Source: Phaeobacter cretensis (GTDB lineage: Bacteria; Pseudomonadota; Alphaproteobacteria; Rhodobacterales; Rhodobacteraceae). Taken from it: a stretch of 64,000 bases of DNA. The notes below the pieces were generated by a model that saw nothing but the letters and a program-made list of their open reading frames with translations, was not told where the DNA came from and ran no database searches. The translations under genes and the position numbers were made by a program. Shown piece after piece: positions 59,942-64,000 of this stretch. The stretch is taken from contig NZ_JBKBEU010000001.1 of the NCBI RefSeq assembly GCF_047372505.1, forward strand, positions 744,001 to 808,000. The letters are read 5' to 3'. The stretch's first letter is position 1. Each line of letters begins with the position of its first letter.

Positions 59942-61297
59942 TCAGAGCAAATTCTGCGCCGAAAGAGCGCGATGGATTTCTCGACGGACCAGTTTACGAA
60001 CGTTGCGGGTGATCCGCTCTCCCAGTGGCCCTTGCAATTCTTCGCGAACGATTTCCGAAACGAGCTCCCGCAGGGCGTGTTCGTCCAAAAAGCTCTCTTC
60101 GGCGACCAGTGTATCTAGCGTATCCAGCGCTGTGTCAGTGATCGCAGCCTCGGTGAGCGTATCACTGTGATCAAAGGAGGCTGCCGTCTCAGTCTGAGAC
60201 GCCTCAATCTGGTCGATCCGGCCCTCCGTCGACTGTGACATTGCTCCCTCGTCTGGTCGCGCCGCGATTGGAACGCCGTTTGCACTCTCCGCAAGCGGTC
60301 CACTCAGCGTTTCATCTGGCGCAGTCGCAGACTGAGTTTCTACCTTCTCCGGCTCGTCCGCCGGGTCCTTCAATGCAGCCTTGTCCTGATCAGGCCGCCC
60401 AATCGCACCATTGGTATCACCGTTATCTGGCTCAATGCTGTCTTGGTCTTCCCAAGGAAGGGACTCGAGATCGACACCAGCGTAGGGCGTATCGCGTGTT
60501 CCGTCAGGTTCCCAAAGCACTGGGCTTGCAGTATTTGCCGCTTCCATCTCCGCCAGTTTCTGCACCACTGCCCCCACCTTTGGGTTCAACTGTGATGTAG
60601 ACTTTGTTGTTGTGACGGTCTCTATTAGCTGTTTCCCGGGTTCGACTGTATGGCCCGTGCCCGCCGCAGCCTGATAAAGCGTTGCATCAGGGTCGCTCCA
60701 AGGAGCTTCTCTATTTATTGACGGTTGGGCCTCGGCATCTGCCACGCATTCACTCGATTGGGCATCGTCAGAAGCCTCATCCCCAGTCGTAGTCGTGACC
60801 GCAGCGAGACCCTTGAAAAACGCCAGATCCTCATTTTCGGGGTCATCGTCGTGCAGCGCAACACCTTGCGCGACGCGATCCTCCGGCTCCTCCCAAAATT
60901 CAATGGCGCCAGCTTGATCAAGCCCCACCTTGTCGTCAGTCTGGTCGGCGGCGTTAGTCGGTTCGTGAGCGGGATCAGTGATATCGTCACCCCCGCTGGA
61001 AGCCAAGTCTGCGGATGTCGATGATGTGGTCGAGGAATCAACTGGGGCAAGTTTGTTTTCCGGCACGCGCAGCGCAGGTGTCAGGACAAGACGTGTTACC
61101 GACTGGCCGCCGGACGGCGCACCCTTTGCAGTGCCATTGCCGGGGGCTCCAGCATAGGACTGGCCGATTTGCGCCGCCAAAGCAGTCTGCACTCCCTTGC
61201 CCGGTTGTGCACCAACTGTCCGGCTATCCTCGCTCACCAGACGGCGGATCGATGACAGGACGTCTTCTATTTCAGCTTGGGTAACCGGTTCAGACAT
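59942..61297 (-). CDS. PopZ-like polar organising protein
   Basis: A 451-residue protein with conserved ends and a disordered middle. Residues 5-24 (VTQAEIEDVLSSIRRLVSED) match the N-terminal helix of PopZ/DUF2497, which binds client proteins. The C-terminal 60 residues (LRELVSEIVREELQGPLGER, then NVRKLVRREIHRAL) match the oligomerising helices. In between are about 350 residues rich in Asp, Glu, Ala, Thr and Pro, far longer than the 100-residue linker of Caulobacter PopZ. Such proteins form condensates that anchor chromosome origins. The PopZ call rests on the two terminal patterns. Confidence 0.75.
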   Translation of the reverse strand: MSEPVTQAEIEDVLSSIRRLVSEDSRTVGAQPGKGVQTALAAQIGQSYAGAPGNGTAKGAPSGGQSVTRLVLTPALRVPENKLAPVDSSTTSSTSADLASSGGDDITDPAHEPTNAADQTDDKVGLDQAGAIEFWEEPEDRVAQGVALHDDDPENEDLAFFKGLAAVTTTTGDEASDDAQSSECVADAEAQPSINREAPWSDPDATLYQAAAGTGHTVEPGKQLIETVTTTKSTSQLNPKVGAVVQKLAEMEAANTASPVLWEPDGTRDTPYAGVDLESLPWEDQDSIEPDNGDTNGAIGRPDQDKAALKDPADEPEKVETQSATAPDETLSGPLAESANGVPIAARPDEGAMSQSTEGRIDQIEASQTETAASFDHSDTLTEAAITDTALDTLDTLVAEESFLDEHALRELVSEIVREELQGPLGERITRNVRKLVRREIHRALSAQNLL

Positions 61298-61426
61298 TTT
61301 TGATTATCACTCTCGCCTCTTAGGTTTGAGTGTAGCGAGCTGTCTCGGTCCAGACAACCGTATGAATCAAGTGGATTTGAAGGAGGCTCGCAACTGCGGG
61401 CCTCCCACCTAGGTTCTTGTAAGGCC

Positions 61427-62845
61427 TTAGTTCTTGCCTAGGGCGCGCATCACCCGATCCAGATCTTTACTGCGCTGGCTGACATGTGCGGGCGCGTCCT
61501 TCACCAGATTATAGTAAAGCGTCGGATCATAAATTTCGACGGCAAGCCCGAGATGTTCTGCGGTAAGCAAGCCTTGCGATTGCAGCAAAGCATAGGCCGC
61601 AAGCGCTTGATTGGCGCGAGACTGGACACGCGCAGTCTGAGCATTCAGCAGCTCTTGTTCCGCCTCCAGAACGTCCAGAGTGGTGCGAGCACCCAAGGTT
61701 GCCTCTTCTCGAATGCCGTCAAAAGCCACCTGAGCGGCGCGAACCTGTTCGTTTGATGACACAAGGCTGGCACGGGCGGTCTCAAGGGCCACGAAAGCAG
61801 CAGAAACATCCTGCGCCACCGCTCGTTGGGTGGTGATCAATGCCCCGCGTTCAGCTTGCAAACGAGCTATGCTCGCGCGTCGAGCCGACGCCAGCGACCC
61901 ACCGGAATAAAGCCGCTGCGACAGCGTAACACTTGCACCGGAGCTATCCCGTGTGCCAGGCCCGCTCGCGTCAGATGCGTGGGTCGCGTTCGCATTCAAA
62001 GTGACCGACGGACCAAGGTTGCGGGTATTGCTCTGTGAGGCATAATCAGCCGATTTTACAGCATGCTGCTGGGAAATCAGGCTAGGATGATTTCTCATTG
62101 CAATGGCTTCGGCAGATTGCAGTGACGCAACGCGCTGAGGCAGCGGCGGCTGCCCAGCAATCGGGCCAGGAGCACTACCGACTGCCTGAACATAAGTTGC
62201 CTTAGCATTGCGCAGATCGCCCTGGCTTTCGATCAGGTTGGCCTGTGCGCCGGCAACCCGGCTTTGAGCCAGCGCCACGTCTGTCCGCGTCACTTCGCCG
62301 ACCTCGAACCGATCATTTGCCGCACGCAGTTCTTCACGCAGAAGACGCAGGTTGTTGCTGCGCAGAGCCACGGTATCTTGCTGCAGCAACACGTTGACAT
62401 AGGCCTGAACGGCCGTGAACAATACCTGCTGCTCCACATCTAACAATGCCTGACGGGTGGCCAAAACAGTTTCCTGCGCCGCAAGCTGACTGAGCCGGGA
62501 GACCCCGTTGTCGAACAGCAGCCAAGACACATCAATCCCGGTGGAAACTGTCGAATCATGGTTCGACGTCGCAGCATTGTTGTTGCCGCTGCGCACATAT
62601 TGACGCTCCGCTCGGGCAACCCAATCCACCACCGGCCGCAACCGCGCGACGGCAGCGGCGACATTTTCATCCTGCGCCCGCAGCAATGCCCGATTCTGTT
62701 CGAGAAGGCCGCTGGTTTTATAGGCACCAATCATGGCATCGGAGAGATTGTCGGCGTTGGCCTGCTTCGGCGCGCCCAGTAGCATCGCTGCGCTTCCAGC
62801 GAAGACGAAGGCCTTGAACAGGTTTGCCGTCAATTTTTTGCGCAT
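61427..62845 (-). CDS. tolC: TolC family outer membrane protein
   Basis: Outer membrane channel for type I secretion and drug efflux. About 472 residues from the ATG at 62845, which has GAGG six bases upstream; an ATG four codons earlier is possible. A signal peptide covers about 1-31 (LLGAPKQANA-D). The body has the two-fold repeat of long helices (ALRSNNLRLLREELRAANDR, RFEVGEVTRTDVALAQSR and the matching RIREEATLGARTTLDVLEAE-type segment IREEATLGARTTLDVLEAEQ) with short beta segments SWLLFDNG and LSQRLYSGG. It lies downstream of the methyltransferase gene, same strand, as usual in this group. Confidence 0.93.
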   Translation of the reverse strand: MRKKLTANLFKAFVFAGSAAMLLGAPKQANADNLSDAMIGAYKTSGLLEQNRALLRAQDENVAAAVARLRPVVDWVARAERQYVRSGNNNAATSNHDSTVSTGIDVSWLLFDNGVSRLSQLAAQETVLATRQALLDVEQQVLFTAVQAYVNVLLQQDTVALRSNNLRLLREELRAANDRFEVGEVTRTDVALAQSRVAGAQANLIESQGDLRNAKATYVQAVGSAPGPIAGQPPLPQRVASLQSAEAIAMRNHPSLISQQHAVKSADYASQSNTRNLGPSVTLNANATHASDASGPGTRDSSGASVTLSQRLYSGGSLASARRASIARLQAERGALITTQRAVAQDVSAAFVALETARASLVSSNEQVRAAQVAFDGIREEATLGARTTLDVLEAEQELLNAQTARVQSRANQALAAYALLQSQGLLTAEHLGLAVEIYDPTLYYNLVKDAPAHVSQRSKDLDRVMRALGKN

Positions 62846-62982
62846 CTTTAGCCTCATGTGGTCCGGCCCACCGACGCGGCAGTGCCGTTCTGCTCTTCGG
62901 CGCTGCGGTTCGTCAGACGCCTGCCTGCTGCAATCCGCCCCAACATGGGGTCAGCGCGGATCGCTGGTATACTCTCAGTCTA

Positions 62983-63636
62983 TCAGAGAGCGAATTCTTC
63001 TGCCGCTTCAAATCCGGGCAGCACGGGAGCGCCCGCGTTGAAGGCCAGACGCCAGGAAATCTGACCGCTGCTTTTATAGCCGATTTTGACCTCGCCCAAG
63101 GCACCGGACATGAAAATCGCAGCCACTCGGCCGCCGTCCTTCAACTGATCCAGCAAAGAATCCGCCAGGGCTTCCACCCCGCCCTCGACGATCATAACAT
63201 CATAAGGGCCATGCTCCGCGGCGCCTTCACTTAGCGCACCGGCGTGCACAATGGCATTGTCTGCCCCGACGGTCGACAGCTGATCCTGCGCCTCGGCGGC
63301 CATTGCTTCATCTTCTTCGACACCGATCACCATTTCGGCGACGCGGGCGACGACTGCGGTGGAATAGCCCAGACCGCAAGCCACATCGAGCACCAGCTCA
63401 TCCGGTTGCACATCAATAGCATCGAGGATCTTCGCAAGGGTCCGCGGTTCCAGCAGGACGCGACCCGGACCGATATCCAGATTGCCATCAGCATAGGCCG
63501 CCTCTCGCTGCGCATCGGCAACAAATGCTTCGCGCGGCACCGCCAGCATGGCTTCGATAATCGGGAACTTGGTGACATCCGACGGGCGGATCTGCGTGTC
63601 GACCATCATGCGGCGACGTTCGGCAAAGTCAGTCAT
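62983..63636 (-). CDS. PIMT-family protein methyltransferase
   Basis: A 217-residue Rossmann methyltransferase of the protein-L-isoaspartate O-methyltransferase family. Residues: MMVDTQIRPSDVTKFPIIEAML and VPREAFV at the start, the SAM-binding VLDVACGLGYSTAVVARVAE (motif I, with Cys-Gly-Leu-Gly), IGVEEDEAM and IVEGGVEAL. In this lineage such genes next to tolC often lack full repair activity; here the Ser/Thr of the usual S-G-S/T pattern before motif I is not evident. So the exact substrate is open. It precedes tolC by 137 bp. Confidence 0.85.
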   Translation of the reverse strand: MTDFAERRRMMVDTQIRPSDVTKFPIIEAMLAVPREAFVADAQREAAYADGNLDIGPGRVLLEPRTLAKILDAIDVQPDELVLDVACGLGYSTAVVARVAEMVIGVEEDEAMAAEAQDQLSTVGADNAIVHAGALSEGAAEHGPYDVMIVEGGVEALADSLLDQLKDGGRVAAIFMSGALGEVKIGYKSSGQISWRLAFNAGAPVLPGFEAAEEFAL

Positions 63637-63741
63637 ATGCTAAACTCATCTGTTCAGTCAGTTGGTCTCGTTGTGCCACATCCAAGACAGGGCGGCAACG
63701 GGCGCGAGCGCATTTTCACAGGAGTTGTGGCGAAGGTTCGT

Positions 63742-64000
63742 CTATTTCTTTTTCACAAATTTGGTGAGGATCACGATGCGCTGACCTTCGACCCGGCCTT
63801 CGATATGTTCAGGGTTGTCAGCAACCAGAGAGATATTGCGCACCGCTGTACCACGCTTAGCGGTAAAGCCTGCCCCCTTGACCGGCAGATCCTTGATCAA
63901 CACGACGTTATCGCCTTGCTTCAGAGGCGCGCCATTGCTGTCACGGTGATCACTGGCGGCAGGCACAACATCAACCCATGCACGTGTCTCATCGTCCAGC
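63742..64000 (-). CDS. PhnA/YjdM-type protein, cut by window edge
   Basis: The frame is open to the last base on the minus strand, so the N-terminus lies outside. The visible 85 residues contain the C-terminal PhnA domain: DSNGAPLKQGDNVVLIKDLPVKG, in part LKQGDNVVLIKDLPVKG, then KRGTAVRNISLV and the end VILTKFVKKK. Full-length family members carry a Zn ribbon in front. Despite the name, a role in alkylphosphonate use is not established. Confidence 0.88.
   Translation of the reverse strand, partial: LDDETRAWVDVVPAASDHRDSNGAPLKQGDNVVLIKDLPVKGAGFTAKRGTAVRNISLVADNPEHIEGRVEGQRIVILTKFVKKK

Noticed and set aside
1..64000. CRISPR arrays, rRNA, tRNA, prophage genes, toxin-antitoxin pairs
   Set aside because: Looked for on both strands; no spaced direct repeats, conserved RNA cores or phage/toxin motifs were found.

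Overview
The window reads as chromosomal DNA of a marine alphaproteobacterium of the Roseobacter group (Rhodobacterales). The basis is protein content and gene order: a ftsY / EamA permease / yciB block, hflK-hflC-htrA, purA followed by a DUF2842 gene, a 105-residue DUF6280-type protein, a PopZ-like protein with a long acidic middle, and base composition near 58-60% GC as judged by eye. No rRNA, tRNA, CRISPR array, prophage or replication origin is visible. Genus cannot be given.

Layout. 1-7.8 kb is accessory: a partial gene at the left edge, then a marR (frameshifted) / ridA / secreted-protein module enclosed by a 165-bp inverted repeat, about 1 kb of non-coding repeat debris, a Tat-exported PhoX phosphatase with a possible Pho box, and a decayed IS1182-type element with a 4-bp target duplication. 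7.8-20 kb is mostly housekeeping: yciB, an EamA permease, ftsY, a YhhN protein, xseA divergent from purD, a bestrophin channel, a repeat-built DUF1217 protein, and a 2Fe-2S ferredoxin coupled to an FG-GAP-like protein. At 20.2-22.1 kb a peptidoglycan-binding protein and a Crp-family regulator are followed by a 360-bp hairpin-rich stretch that starts at a perfect CRP-type palindrome and ends at a strong terminator; this is a good candidate for an undescribed regulatory RNA.

22-35.6 kb holds the envelope protease and redox genes htrA, hflC, hflK, gor and rpiA (all minus strand), then a GST, L-serine ammonia-lyase, a DMT permease, thiamine diphosphokinase and a 748-residue acidic low-complexity protein. 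35.6-42.1 kb holds DUF2842-purA, a three-gene cobalt-type nitrile hydratase operon, secG and pyrG. 42.1-44.3 kb is a second patch of repeat debris with small genes (cupin, short secreted protein, DUF1992, VOC). 44.8-56.9 kb carries class I fructose-bisphosphate aldolase, a MocR-type regulator divergent from an MFS transporter, an AraC regulator, a crotonase, two PLP aminotransferases, an MsbA-type ABC exporter and a YgfZ-type protein. 57-64 kb carries efp, the DUF6280-type gene, cobQ, a PopZ-like gene, tolC, a PIMT-family methyltransferase and a PhnA-type protein cut by the right edge.

The genes form many short operons rather than one pathway. Clear joint functions are nucleotide synthesis (purD, purA, pyrG), membrane protein targeting and quality control (ftsY, secG, hflKC, htrA), and nitrile hydration (alpha, beta, activator). 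The most unusual structure is the inverted-repeat module at 526-2998, whose arms carry the 3' end of marR and could in principle support inversion; the second is the CRP-site / structured-RNA locus at 21.6-22.0 kb.
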